Positions 17,500-26,960 of a stretch of DNA of 64,000 nt are shown one piece after another. A program made the position numbers and the translations under genes. The DNA comes from Bacteroidales bacterium (lineage in GTDB: Bacteria > Bacteroidota > Bacteroidia > Bacteroidales > UBA932), in NCBI GenBank assembly GCA_015060225.1, contig SUYX01000007.1:19652-83651 (forward strand), in the 5' to 3' direction. Under the pieces are notes generated by a model. That model saw nothing but the letters and a program-made list of their open reading frames with translations, was not told the DNA's origin and did no database searches. Numbering within the stretch: position 1 is the first letter of the stretch; each line of letters begins with the position of its first letter.

Positions 17500-18108
17500 A
17501 TGAAAAGAATTTTAATGCTATCACTGGCCCTACTTACCTTTATTACTTATGGAAACCAAGCTAATGCACAACAAACAAATAACCAAGATTTTGGAGCTGA
17601 ATCAACGATGAGCCGGCAGGAGGCAAGAAAAGCCGCCAGAGCAGCACACAGAAGAGCTGAAGCAGCACAGCAGCTGAAAGATTTCCAGAAAGCAGTAGAA
17701 ACAATAAAAAGCGGTTCATTTGTCATTGAAGTGGACCAGCTGCTGTTCCCGAGAGGAAACTCAAAGTTTGTATCAAGCCTTACAAACTTTATCTCTATGA
17801 ATCAGGGAAATGCAGTCATACAGATTGCCACCAGCTATTACAACCCCGGCCCTAACGGTTTGGGAGGAATTACTGTAGAAGGAAAAGTATCCGATATAAC
17901 AATGAGTACAGACAAAAAAGGATTTGTCTATTACAACTTTAATGTACAAGGGATGTTTGTTTCTGCCTCGGTAAATGTACAGCTTCTTGGAGACGGGAAC
18001 AGGACAACAGTAACAGTTTACCCTAATTTCAACAACAATAACCTTACAATGACCGGTGTCATAGTTCCGTATGCCGACTCAAACATATTTCAAGGCCAGA
18101 CATTTTAG
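17500..18108 (+). CDS. DUF4251 domain exported protein
   Basis: A 202-residue protein with a signal peptide of about 23 residues (cleavage near QANA). Residues 35-70 are Ala, Arg and Lys rich and helical (SRQEARKAARAAHRRAEAAQ). The rest matches DUF4251: SGSFVIEVDQLLFPRGN, the central ISMNQGNAVIQIATS, GGITVEGKVSDI and a C-terminal beta-rich part. The family is restricted mainly to Bacteroidota; its role is unknown, and a periplasmic location is likely. It is transcribed alone on the plus strand. Its stop codon overlaps that of the converging helicase gene by four bases. Confidence 0.87.
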   Translation: MKRILMLSLALLTFITYGNQANAQQTNNQDFGAESTMSRQEARKAARAAHRRAEAAQQLKDFQKAVETIKSGSFVIEVDQLLFPRGNSKFVSSLTNFISMNQGNAVIQIATSYYNPGPNGLGGITVEGKVSDITMSTDKKGFVYYNFNVQGMFVSASVNVQLLGDGNRTTVTVYPNFNNNNLTMTGVIVPYADSNIFQGQTF

Positions 18109-21100
18109 ACACATATGACTTCATCCTCGGAGAGGTACCACAAATACCCCTTCACATTTTTGAAGCCCATTCCGGTGAGCAGTTTCATATAGCTGCTCAC
18201 CTGTTTTTTATACCTTTCTCCAAGATTGGGATTTCCTTTATGTGCTGACCCGAACTTATAATCTATCACAACTGCCTCATCACCCTTAATGATGACTCTG
18301 TCCGGACGTTTCTCCTCTCCACTGACGGTAAGAAGTGTACATTCGTTCAGCACTTTCCACTCCTGAGAAAACCATCCATACTGCGCAACAGATTCCATTT
18401 TTGAATTTACCATATCCAGCAGCTCCTCCTCAGAACATGAAGCAATCCCCTCCTTGCAGGCCTTGGCAACTGCAGATGGGGTACTTTGGGGATAATCAAT
18501 CAGAGAAAAGATATAGTGCATTGCTATACCATGCTCGCGTATTGATTCCCCCTCCCCTAAAGAGCCTCCGGCGGCAGCCATCTTCAATCTCTTTTCATTT
18601 ACAGAAGATGCAAAGACATTCCCCAGGACCATTTTTCCTGCAGATTTCTCCTCACACTTACCTGCATCATGCCTACCGATTGTCATTTTTCCGCACCATT
18701 CACCTTCAGCCATCTTTTTGCAATATGCATAGAGGAGATCTGAAACGGTCCCCTTAGACTCTCCACTTTTTCTTGCAACAGGCTCCGGAGCAAAAATTAC
18801 CAAACTCTTTTTGGGACGGGTAAATGCTACATATACGGTATTGAGTGCATCAATATAAGTACAAAGTTTTTCATTCAGGTATGCCTGTGCGAATTCTGTA
18901 TCCAGCAATTGCCTCGAATATTTCACCGGTACAGGCCAACCGTTATAACGGCACCACAGATTTGGCGCCAGAAGAGGCTTGTGGTCGAGGTTTTCCGAGA
19001 GGAAAGGAAGAATAACCACATTGAACCCCAGTCCCTTGGACTTGTGTATTGTCATTACCCTTATGGCATCCATATCCTCTGGAGCAGATATTGTACATTT
19101 TACTCCACTCTCATCCCACCATTTTACGAATTGTGCAATATTGGTTCCATGATTGTTGGTAAAATCGAGTACCAGATCAAGGAAAGCCTGAAGAAAGGCA
19201 ATATCCTTACGGTCTTCATCGGGAAGTGTTTCCCTTATCACAGCCTCACACAACTGATATAAAGAATGGTTATGCACCAACTCTGCCTGCGGAATGTTCT
19301 GGAACATCCTGAGTATCCTCAAAGAATCACCCTGAGGATTATCCATCTCCCTCAACACATTTACAACCTTCTGTACTGCAATTGAAGATGAAATGTAAAG
19401 GGAATCGCTTGATATTATATCGTAACCGCACTCAAGGAGCTTTTCAGCAACCATATTCCCTTCGCTCCCTTTCCTTACCAGTACGGCAATATCTTTCTGT
19501 GAATACCCGGCACCAAGCAGCTGCTCCACCTTTACCGGCAAAAGTGCAAGTGCGCTCTCCTCAAATCCCTCCTCCGATTTAGGGACAAACCCGATATCTA
19601 CACAACCTGGAGACTCCAGGCCCTTATCCGACACTTTCTGGTCAAGCCCCATATACACATCAACAATAGGTCCCTCTTTACTCCCATCGTAAAGTATCTG
19701 GGCCTCTATGGAACAGAACTTGAAGAAATTGTTGTTGAAGTTCACAATATTGGCGCCACTGCGGTAATTGGTCAGAAGTGGATCACGAACCAGTTCGTCT
19801 TCTCTGAACTGTCTGAAAATATCCTCACCAAGTATCTTCCAATCCGAACCTCTCCACCTGTATATGCTCTGCTTCACATCCCCCACTACAAGACTCCCCT
19901 TTCCGTCATCAAGACTGTTTTTAAGAAGAGGATAAAAATTCCTCCACTGCAAAGAAGAAGTATCCTGGAACTCATCCAGCATATAATTCTCCAACTGCAC
20001 ACCAATCTTCTCATATACGAACGGAGTGTCACTCCCGTCAATTATCCTGTTAAGCAGCAGGGCAGACTCCGACAAAAGTATTATATTTTTCTCCCTGCAA
20101 TATTCCAGTACCCTCACATAAACGTCATTTAGAATACCCAATATATTCACATTGGCCAGTACAGCACATGCCGTCGCATACCCCCTGTAACCTTTTTCAA
20201 AATGATCCACAATCTTCCCGACAACTTCATTCAGTCCCTGATAAACCATTTCGATTCCTTCCGGACAGCGCTTTCCTGTGTACCATTTTTCAATATTGTC
20301 ATATAACGCCACAAAACTTGCCGCCGGAGGCTCCACTCCCCCTTTACCCTTCTTAGCGGCAATTTTGCCCAGATAATTGAACGGAGTCCTGCTTCCCCCC
20401 TTGAAGTCCACAAGCTCAAGGCCTGCTCCGGATATAATCTGCAATCCCTCCTTTGCCAAATCCACAACCACATTCTCAAAAGTGCCGGCCACCCCCTTCA
20501 ACTCTCCCTTCAATAAAGCGACATCAGCTACTGAAGCCTTTTCAAAATCATCCCCGCATGCCTCCCGTGCCAATTTGAACTCTTCTGAGAAAAGTTGTGA
20601 TGCCAATTTCATTATCTCCCCCTTCACATTCCACGAATTTCCCTTGTCCACAGCATCCAGCGAGTATTCAATCAGCCAATCCAGCAATTTGCGGTTCTTT
20701 GGATCATCCAAGTCAGAAAACATCCTGTCCACTGCCTTAGAAAGCACATTATCCTTGTCAAGTTCCACATTATATGTGGCCATTCTCCCAAGCTCCCTGG
20801 CAAAAGAGCGCATAACAAGTTGGAAAAACTTGTCAATGGTACTTACTCTGAACGAAGTATAATCATGTAAAATGGAAATGAGCATCTCCCCCGCCTTATT
20901 CCTCACCCATGATTCACCCTTCCCTGTGTACCCGATTATATCGTTCAGGTAATCCGATTTTGCATCTTTACAGGAAAGCGTATACAATTCCTGAAGAATC
21001 CTCTGCTTCATTTCATCGGTAGCCTTGTTTGTAAAGGTTACAGCCAATATATGCCTGAAGGCAAAAGGTTGCCCAAACAGCAGCTTTATATACTCCCCTG

Positions 21101-21152
21101 TAAGCCTATGTGTTTTTCCTGCTCCTGCAGAAGCCTTAATTACCTGTAACAT
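18105..21152 (-). CDS. addA: AddA/RecB-like UvrD helicase-nuclease
   Basis: A protein of about 1015 residues in the AddA/RecB family, the ATP-driven 3'-5' helicase and nuclease that processes double-strand breaks for RecA-dependent repair. Visible motifs are the Walker A at the very start (IKASAGAGKT, residues 5-14), DEFQDT (about 390), GDVKQSIYRWRG, the late helicase motif TIHKSKGLGFNVVIL and, near the C-terminus, the PD-(D/E)XK nuclease core VVIDYKFG. I chose ATG 21152 because it places the Walker A ten residues from the start, as usual in this family; an in-frame GTG at 21170 overlaps the upstream gene. It follows the AddB-like gene by 5 bp, so the two subunits are co-expressed. Confidence 0.92.
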   Translation of the reverse strand: MLQVIKASAGAGKTHRLTGEYIKLLFGQPFAFRHILAVTFTNKATDEMKQRILQELYTLSCKDAKSDYLNDIIGYTGKGESWVRNKAGEMLISILHDYTSFRVSTIDKFFQLVMRSFARELGRMATYNVELDKDNVLSKAVDRMFSDLDDPKNRKLLDWLIEYSLDAVDKGNSWNVKGEIMKLASQLFSEEFKLAREACGDDFEKASVADVALLKGELKGVAGTFENVVVDLAKEGLQIISGAGLELVDFKGGSRTPFNYLGKIAAKKGKGGVEPPAASFVALYDNIEKWYTGKRCPEGIEMVYQGLNEVVGKIVDHFEKGYRGYATACAVLANVNILGILNDVYVRVLEYCREKNIILLSESALLLNRIIDGSDTPFVYEKIGVQLENYMLDEFQDTSSLQWRNFYPLLKNSLDDGKGSLVVGDVKQSIYRWRGSDWKILGEDIFRQFREDELVRDPLLTNYRSGANIVNFNNNFFKFCSIEAQILYDGSKEGPIVDVYMGLDQKVSDKGLESPGCVDIGFVPKSEEGFEESALALLPVKVEQLLGAGYSQKDIAVLVRKGSEGNMVAEKLLECGYDIISSDSLYISSSIAVQKVVNVLREMDNPQGDSLRILRMFQNIPQAELVHNHSLYQLCEAVIRETLPDEDRKDIAFLQAFLDLVLDFTNNHGTNIAQFVKWWDESGVKCTISAPEDMDAIRVMTIHKSKGLGFNVVILPFLSENLDHKPLLAPNLWCRYNGWPVPVKYSRQLLDTEFAQAYLNEKLCTYIDALNTVYVAFTRPKKSLVIFAPEPVARKSGESKGTVSDLLYAYCKKMAEGEWCGKMTIGRHDAGKCEEKSAGKMVLGNVFASSVNEKRLKMAAAGGSLGEGESIREHGIAMHYIFSLIDYPQSTPSAVAKACKEGIASCSEEELLDMVNSKMESVAQYGWFSQEWKVLNECTLLTVSGEEKRPDRVIIKGDEAVVIDYKFGSAHKGNPNLGERYKKQVSSYMKLLTGMGFKNVKGYLWYLSEDEVICV

Positions 21153-21157
21153 ATCCT

Positions 21158-23989
21158 TTACCTTTGGCACAGAGCCTGCAATTTACAATAGCCGCAATGC
21201 TTCTCCTGCGGATTGGCATAAAACGGCACATCCTCATTAAAAATCTCTTCAACACAATTCACAAGGAGTTCCTTGAACTCCATTAGAGAATCATGCTCCA
21301 GCAACAGCTGCATAGGGTGCTCTTTTGCAATTTTCTTCAACGGATAAATGGTAAGAAGAGCATCCTTAACCGTCTCCCCCCTCTCCAACTCATCTTTAAA
21401 ATATATAAGTGCATAAAGATATAGCTGGGTTATTGCCTTATATCTTCCATCCCCATCCTTGTCAAACAATACAGGAAGCTCAAACTTGCTGTCCGGCGCT
21501 GTTACGGCACCGGTCTTGTAATCGACAATCCTTGTTATGTTGTCCTGGGAAAGGATATCTATTCTGTCTATGAAAGCCTTGAAGTTCACCCCAAGTTTCC
21601 CTCCATAAACTGGTAGAACATATCGGAAACGTCTCTCACCAGCAACATATCTGAACGGAGCCACCAGCATATCCTCAGCAAGGGCCAGTGAGATATACTT
21701 CCTCAGAAGTGCCTCCACAATCCTGTGCTGCCCCTCCAGCTCCTTAAGATGCATATGCTCTTCAAATCCTTTGAGGATAAGTTCCCCTATCCTTGCACTA
21801 TCCTTCATCATCCCGGCTATTACCTCCTTTCCCACAATACCCCCTTCATACTCCTTATAAAGCCCTTCCATCACAAAATGGAATATGCTTCCAAACACAT
21901 TGCTCTCCACACTCTCGGCAACTTCCTCCTCATCTGCCATTCCCTCAACACTCTCCACATAGAATTTGAGGGGACATGCAATATAGTTGTTCAAAGCACT
22001 TGCAGAGAGGGATTTTGTCCCTTCTCCAGTAAACATTCCCACAAGTTTCTCCATTACCTCACCCCTCTTCTCCACCTTCACCGGTCCTGCTTGCCCATTG
22101 ATGACCGGAGGTACAGATACAACCGTCTCCTGCAGAGGCATCTGAAAATGGTATTTCAGCTGTTTAACATAACGGCTTACCTCCCCTACAGAAAGACCTT
22201 CTGTACGGGTATCATAAATCATGTACACATTGCGTGCCCTGCAAATGCTCCTGTAGAAATGGTATGCAGCTATACCATCCTGAAGTTCATATGTAGGAAG
22301 CCCGAACCCCACCCTCAAGTTATATGGTACAATTGAATCCGCCACACTGCTTTGCGGAAATTTCCCCTCATTGGCAGATACTATTATCACATTGTCAAAA
22401 TCCAGGGCCCTGGTCTCAAGGGTTCCCATTACCTGTAACCCTGCCAGCGGCTCTCCCCTGAATGGTACAACAATTCCCCTGCACAACTGCTCCAGCAGTC
22501 TGAAGCATGTTGCCCCTTCCATAGGAATTTCCAGCTTCCTCAGCCTGTTCACCTGCTGATAATATCTGTATACAAACTCCCTGTCCCATCCTTCCAGGGC
22601 AGAATCAAGATACTCCAGCATATCCATAAGGTACCCGAGTATGTCATCTGCACCGTCAACTGCATGAAACAATCTGGAAAGCAGCACATTCTCCCCTTCA
22701 AGCAAAGCTGCCCCTACAGGAATATATATCATATTGCCCTCTACAATCTGTCTCCTTATCCTCGCCCCCTCCTCCTTGGCAAGCCTCTTCACATATTCAT
22801 GGGAAAGGAGTTCCAACAATGAGGCATGATAAAACACCTTTTCCCCTTTCCATATCCTCACATCACTCTGCATCTGCCTGACCAGATTCATAAAAGAAGC
22901 CAGAGGAGCAGCAGATAAAGGATACCCCATGGTAACATTTATTGACTTGAACTTTGGTGGAATTGAATTTAGAACAGGCATGAGCATATTCTCGTCGGGA
23001 AGCACAACTGCAGTGGAAAATGCATCATCCGCACCAACCTCCTCTCCCGGGAAAAGTTTCTCCAGAATCTCTGCAACCACAAAAGCCTGCCCTATTCCCG
23101 ACGGGGAAGCAAATACACTGATCTTCTGTTCACCTTTTGGAACGGTATCCCCCTTTATCCTATATTTGGATGGAAATTCTTTAACGCATCCGCTTATTAT
23201 TCCATAAGCGCCGTTAAGGGGGTCAGTAAGCATCTCACCGTAAAAATCCCAATAGAAATCCCCTTTGCCACAATCCCTCAAATACCGCATTATCCTCTTC
23301 TCGCACACATTTGGCGCATTGAATCCTATGAAGACAACATCCTTGGAAAACTCTTTTCCATCTATCTTCTCCGCAACCCGCCTGTATATCTGTCCTTCAT
23401 ACCCTATTCCTCTACCAATCAACGTCTTATTAAAGTTCTCATACAAGGTGTACATTATTCCCCAAATGGAAGCAAAGAACTCCTTCTTTTGGGTAAATGT
23501 CCCCCCCTTGAGATAATTTGACCAAAAACACTTTACAGCCTCAAGTTGTCGGGAAGAGAGAAATGAAAAATCTGTTTCCAGTTCCTTCAACTCCCTAATA
23601 TTGGTAAAGAGCTGTCGGGGATTCACCATATACTTGTCTATATCATTGAAATCCTTAAGAATTACATTCCCCCAGTGGACAAAATCGTCAAAGGATTCCG
23701 GTGCAGCATTCCCAATACCACCGCTTTTGATTGCAACATATTCTTTATACAACAGGTACAGCTGTTCAACCGGATCAGCCGGCTCCAAACCAGACAACTG
23801 CTGTACAAAGTCATTTATGGTAATTATTTCAGGTGAAAAGAGAGGAGTACCCCATCTGCTTCCATACTCCTGTCCAAAATATCTCTGAAAAAATTTCACA
23901 GATCTCCTGTTTGGAAGCACAAAAGTACAATCCAATCTGTTGTCTGACACAAAACATCCGGCAACTTCCCTTAAAAACTGATTATTCAT
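21158..23989 (-). CDS. addB: AddB-like PD-(D/E)XK nuclease subunit with Fe-S cysteines
   Basis: A 943-residue AddB-type subunit. The N-terminal and middle parts resemble an inactivated helicase (TLETRALDFDNVIIVSANEG is a family hallmark). The C-terminal nuclease domain contains IVDYKTG near residue 825. The four iron-sulfur cysteines of AddB are all visible: one in NYIACPLKFYVE (about 675) and three in the last fourteen residues, spaced C-x2-C-x5-C (CGYCKLQALC). The protein partners AddA for end resection and recombination. The gene begins 6 bp after the antiporter gene and ends 5 bp before addA. Confidence 0.9.
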   Translation of the reverse strand: MNNQFLREVAGCFVSDNRLDCTFVLPNRRSVKFFQRYFGQEYGSRWGTPLFSPEIITINDFVQQLSGLEPADPVEQLYLLYKEYVAIKSGGIGNAAPESFDDFVHWGNVILKDFNDIDKYMVNPRQLFTNIRELKELETDFSFLSSRQLEAVKCFWSNYLKGGTFTQKKEFFASIWGIMYTLYENFNKTLIGRGIGYEGQIYRRVAEKIDGKEFSKDVVFIGFNAPNVCEKRIMRYLRDCGKGDFYWDFYGEMLTDPLNGAYGIISGCVKEFPSKYRIKGDTVPKGEQKISVFASPSGIGQAFVVAEILEKLFPGEEVGADDAFSTAVVLPDENMLMPVLNSIPPKFKSINVTMGYPLSAAPLASFMNLVRQMQSDVRIWKGEKVFYHASLLELLSHEYVKRLAKEEGARIRRQIVEGNMIYIPVGAALLEGENVLLSRLFHAVDGADDILGYLMDMLEYLDSALEGWDREFVYRYYQQVNRLRKLEIPMEGATCFRLLEQLCRGIVVPFRGEPLAGLQVMGTLETRALDFDNVIIVSANEGKFPQSSVADSIVPYNLRVGFGLPTYELQDGIAAYHFYRSICRARNVYMIYDTRTEGLSVGEVSRYVKQLKYHFQMPLQETVVSVPPVINGQAGPVKVEKRGEVMEKLVGMFTGEGTKSLSASALNNYIACPLKFYVESVEGMADEEEVAESVESNVFGSIFHFVMEGLYKEYEGGIVGKEVIAGMMKDSARIGELILKGFEEHMHLKELEGQHRIVEALLRKYISLALAEDMLVAPFRYVAGERRFRYVLPVYGGKLGVNFKAFIDRIDILSQDNITRIVDYKTGAVTAPDSKFELPVLFDKDGDGRYKAITQLYLYALIYFKDELERGETVKDALLTIYPLKKIAKEHPMQLLLEHDSLMEFKELLVNCVEEIFNEDVPFYANPQEKHCGYCKLQALCQR

Positions 23990-23995
23990 AACCCT

Positions 23996-26206
23996 TTATT
24001 CCAACTCCTTAACCTTATGTTTCTCTCCCACAACCCATACCGTATCCCCAGGCTGTATGATTGTGGCAGATGTGGTCCTGATGAATGTATTGCTGTCTTC
24101 CCCCTCAAGTCCAACAAGAAGGACTCCAAACTTTTCCCTTATATGTGTAATGTTGGCATTCTCCCCAATCATAGGAGAATCCTCCTGCAGGGTTATCTGG
24201 AAAAGTTCCATCTCAACAGATGTACCTTCCCTTGGTTTAACCTTCTCCTCTGCCGCATCCTTGAAATCCATTATCTGCTTGTCTGTGCCAAGTATGATAA
24301 GGATATCCATCGGGAATAATATCTCTGTATTTACCGGGAGGTCCACAATATCCATACCCCTGAGCAGCTGTATTACCAAAGCCCCGGTATTCCTGCTCCT
24401 GTGTATCTGGGATATAGTCTTGCCGGCAATGAAAGAGTTAGGTTCAACCTCAACCTTCTCTATATGTATTTCATCCGCAAGTTCTCGTGGAAGCACCAAG
24501 GACCTTCGTCCACCTTCACTGTTAAGATTTGTAAGGAATCTGTCCTCAATACGGGCATAATGCTGTTTTATCTTATTGGAAACAAGCACAACAGAAATAA
24601 TGAGCGCACATAGGGTAAGCACCGCTCCATATCCCATTGCAATATAGAAAGATGAAGTTATTGATATGGCAATGATTGCAATCAGGTACTTGAGTATCAT
24701 CATGAACAGAAGCGGTCCGCGTGCAAATTTCTGGTCCTGCCATATTTTGTCAAATGCCCCGTCGCTGTCCTTCCTCTTGAGCAAAGCCCACAGAAAAGGC
24801 AACATTGCAGAGAGATTTATTGCAAAAGAGAGTATCCTTATATGGGTAGCTTCCCCAAAAAGCCTCACTATATACGGATAAATTATCTGTGTAAAGAAAA
24901 TGTTCACAAACAATATCCACCCTATATAAATGAAGAGCCTCAACGCATACGACTTCAACAGTTTGTTCCATTCACTCTCCCGGTTAAGTGTCTTTCTTCC
25001 TGTACCCAATCTCTCAATTACAGTTCTCCACTGTGGCTTTACACTGTTGTAAATAAAATTGTAGAGCGGCTCACCCAACTTCATCCAATACGGAGTGATG
25101 AATGTAGTAAGTATGGAGACTGTTACAATAACCGGATACAAGTGTTCAGGAACCACTTTATGGTCCAGTCCCATCTGCACAATAATGAAAGAGAACTCTC
25201 CTATCTGGCACAGGCATATTCCCGACAATATTGCATTCTTGAGCGTCTGACCGGAGAACAGAAGCCCCAAAGTGGCCGCCAGCGGCTTTGCAGTAATGAT
25301 TACTGCGGAAATGAGAAGTATCTGCGGCCAATACTTGAAGACAGCAGAAGGATCAACAAGCATTCCTACCGAAACAAAAAAAATTGCCCCAAAGAAATCC
25401 TTTACAGGCTTTACAAGCTTAATAATTCTCTCGCTCTGAATTGTACCGCTTAGAATGGAGCCCATTACAAAAGCCCCCAATGCCTCTGAAATGCCTGCCT
25501 TTATAGTAATGACAACCATCATGAAACACAACCCCAATGAAACGACAATAACTGTTTCATCAGAAAGGAACTGTTTCATTTTCTTAAAGATTGTAGGTAT
25601 GAAGAATATTCCCCCAGTAAACCATAGCAGCAGGAACAGTGCCAGATTAGCAATCTTGTCTGCCAATTCCACCCCATTGAAACTTTTGCTCAGCACAACT
25701 GCAGGCAACAGTACCAGTATAAGAATTGCTACAAGATCCTCCACCACAAGTGCCCCAAATACCATTTGGGTAAACTTCTTGTTCTTCACCCCCATATCAT
25801 CAAAAGCCTTGATAATGATTGAAGTGGAGGAGATGCTGAGCATTCCACCAAGGAAAATTGATGAGACCCATGTCCAATGCAGAACCCTTCCCACAATTAT
25901 TCCCATACAAAACATCATTACCACCTCAGTAAATACGGTAATGAAACCCGAACCGCCCACCTTCTTGAGCTTCTTGAAGTTGAACTCCAGTCCAAGGCCG
26001 AACAGAAGGAAGATTACACCAATCTTACCCCAGAATTCAACATTCTGGGAATCAGCAACCGTAGGGATAAAAGTAATGTACGGACCTGCAAGTACACCTG
26101 CAACAATATATCCAAGAACTACTGGTTGTTTGAGTTTCTTGAAAATTACAGTAACAACCCCGGCAACTATAAGTATCAGGGCCAAATCGGACAAAAGCGT
26201 ATTCAT
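23996..26206 (-). CDS. Cation:proton antiporter, CPA2 family, with two RCK-C domains
   Basis: A 736-residue inner-membrane protein. Residues about 1-385 form the Na+/H+ exchanger fold with around 12 helices (VVLGYIVAGVLAGPYI near the start; SISSTSIIIKAFDD; ALGAFVMGSILSGT). A second hydrophobic block lies at about 430-560, and the cytoplasmic tail carries two TrkA-C/RCK-C ligand domains (about 590-660, EPNSFIAGKTISQIHRSR; and 670-735, DSPMIGENANITHIREKFG). It lacks an obvious RCK-N nucleotide-binding domain. By family it exports K+ or Na+ in exchange for protons. It follows the MgtC gene by 6 bp and precedes addB by 6 bp, an operon mixing ion homeostasis and DNA repair. Confidence 0.9.
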   Translation of the reverse strand: MNTLLSDLALILIVAGVVTVIFKKLKQPVVLGYIVAGVLAGPYITFIPTVADSQNVEFWGKIGVIFLLFGLGLEFNFKKLKKVGGSGFITVFTEVVMMFCMGIIVGRVLHWTWVSSIFLGGMLSISSTSIIIKAFDDMGVKNKKFTQMVFGALVVEDLVAILILVLLPAVVLSKSFNGVELADKIANLALFLLLWFTGGIFFIPTIFKKMKQFLSDETVIVVSLGLCFMMVVITIKAGISEALGAFVMGSILSGTIQSERIIKLVKPVKDFFGAIFFVSVGMLVDPSAVFKYWPQILLISAVIITAKPLAATLGLLFSGQTLKNAILSGICLCQIGEFSFIIVQMGLDHKVVPEHLYPVIVTVSILTTFITPYWMKLGEPLYNFIYNSVKPQWRTVIERLGTGRKTLNRESEWNKLLKSYALRLFIYIGWILFVNIFFTQIIYPYIVRLFGEATHIRILSFAINLSAMLPFLWALLKRKDSDGAFDKIWQDQKFARGPLLFMMILKYLIAIIAISITSSFYIAMGYGAVLTLCALIISVVLVSNKIKQHYARIEDRFLTNLNSEGGRRSLVLPRELADEIHIEKVEVEPNSFIAGKTISQIHRSRNTGALVIQLLRGMDIVDLPVNTEILFPMDILIILGTDKQIMDFKDAAEEKVKPREGTSVEMELFQITLQEDSPMIGENANITHIREKFGVLLVGLEGEDSNTFIRTTSATIIQPGDTVWVVGEKHKVKELE

Positions 26207-26212
26207 ACCGGA

Positions 26213-26875
26213 CTATTCAACTTTTAATTGGGAAATCTCGTCAAGAGACTGGATAAACACAAAAAGCCCGTTCTGCTCCCTGTGTCCATGTATTTTCATA
26301 ACCACATCAGCCTTGTATACAACCACACCTCCATGCATCTCCTCCATACTGCTATATGAGACAAGGTGATATTTTCTGTCGTGAATCTCCTTCACAACCC
26401 TCTCAAGATTATCTTTCCTGGAGGTATAAAAAGTAATGGAAATGGAACTGAGTCCAATCTTTCCAAAAATAAGAGTAAGCACCTCAAGCCCTATAAGCAC
26501 AAGAATAGTTGCAGCTATACCAAGGAAATACATTCCTCCACCAACAGCCATTCCTATACCGGCGGTTGCCCATAGACCTGCTGCTGTAGTAAGCCCCCTA
26601 ATGAACTGCTTGTGAAAAATTATGGTTCCGGCACCTAAAAAACCAATTCCACTTACAATCTGGGCAGCAACCCTTGCCCCGTCATAATTTGCACCATTGG
26701 CCTTTACAATCTCCGCAAACCCGTACTGCGAAATTATCATGAAAAGTGCGCTTCCCAAACTTACAAGGAAATGTGTCCTGAACCCAGCCTCCTTTGCCCT
26801 ATATTCCCTGTCAAGGCCAATTACAGCCCCCAACATTCCTGCAATCAATAATCTTGAAACAAATGTCCATTCCAT
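26213..26875 (-). CDS. MgtC/SapB family membrane protein
   Basis: A protein of 220 residues. The first 140 residues hold four to five transmembrane helices with the MgtC signatures GAVIGLDREYRAKEAGFRTH and the glycine-rich VSGIGFLGAGTIIFH; the C-terminal 80 residues form a small soluble ACT-like domain. MgtC proteins affect magnesium-limited growth and ATP synthase activity in pathogens, and many relatives have unknown roles. I chose the ATG at 26875 rather than 26881, because the strong ribosome site GGAGGAG is then 6-8 bases upstream instead of touching the start codon. It is first in the operon with the CPA2 antiporter and addBA and has a hairpin in its leader. Confidence 0.88.
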   Translation of the reverse strand: MEWTFVSRLLIAGMLGAVIGLDREYRAKEAGFRTHFLVSLGSALFMIISQYGFAEIVKANGANYDGARVAAQIVSGIGFLGAGTIIFHKQFIRGLTTAAGLWATAGIGMAVGGGMYFLGIAATILVLIGLEVLTLIFGKIGLSSISITFYTSRKDNLERVVKEIHDRKYHLVSYSSMEEMHGGVVVYKADVVMKIHGHREQNGLFVFIQSLDEISQLKVE

Positions 26876-26902
26876 ATACATCTCCTCCCATATTATTCAC
26901 AA

Positions 26903-26931
26903 GGAGGGTGACTGCAAAGCAGCCGCCCTCC
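26903..26931 (-). promoter_or_regulatory. Hairpin in the MgtC leader (attenuator or pgi terminator)
   Basis: GGAGGG (26903-26908) pairs with CCCTCC (26926-26931), with an inner CTGC/GCAG stem (26912-26915 with 26919-26922). It lies 30 bp after the pgi stop and 28 bp before the MgtC ATG. No T-run follows on the minus strand, so it is a poor simple terminator. One arm resembles the ribosome site, so pairing could affect MgtC translation; this is inference. Confidence 0.4.
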
Positions 26932-26960
26932 ATACAATATACCATTATGCAACTGCTATG

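Noticed and set aside
25455..26369. Long plus-strand frame of 304 codons
   Set aside because: It is antisense to the CPA2 antiporter and MgtC genes, whose families are certain; the composition (Thr, Ser and Pro rich) is that of a shadow frame.
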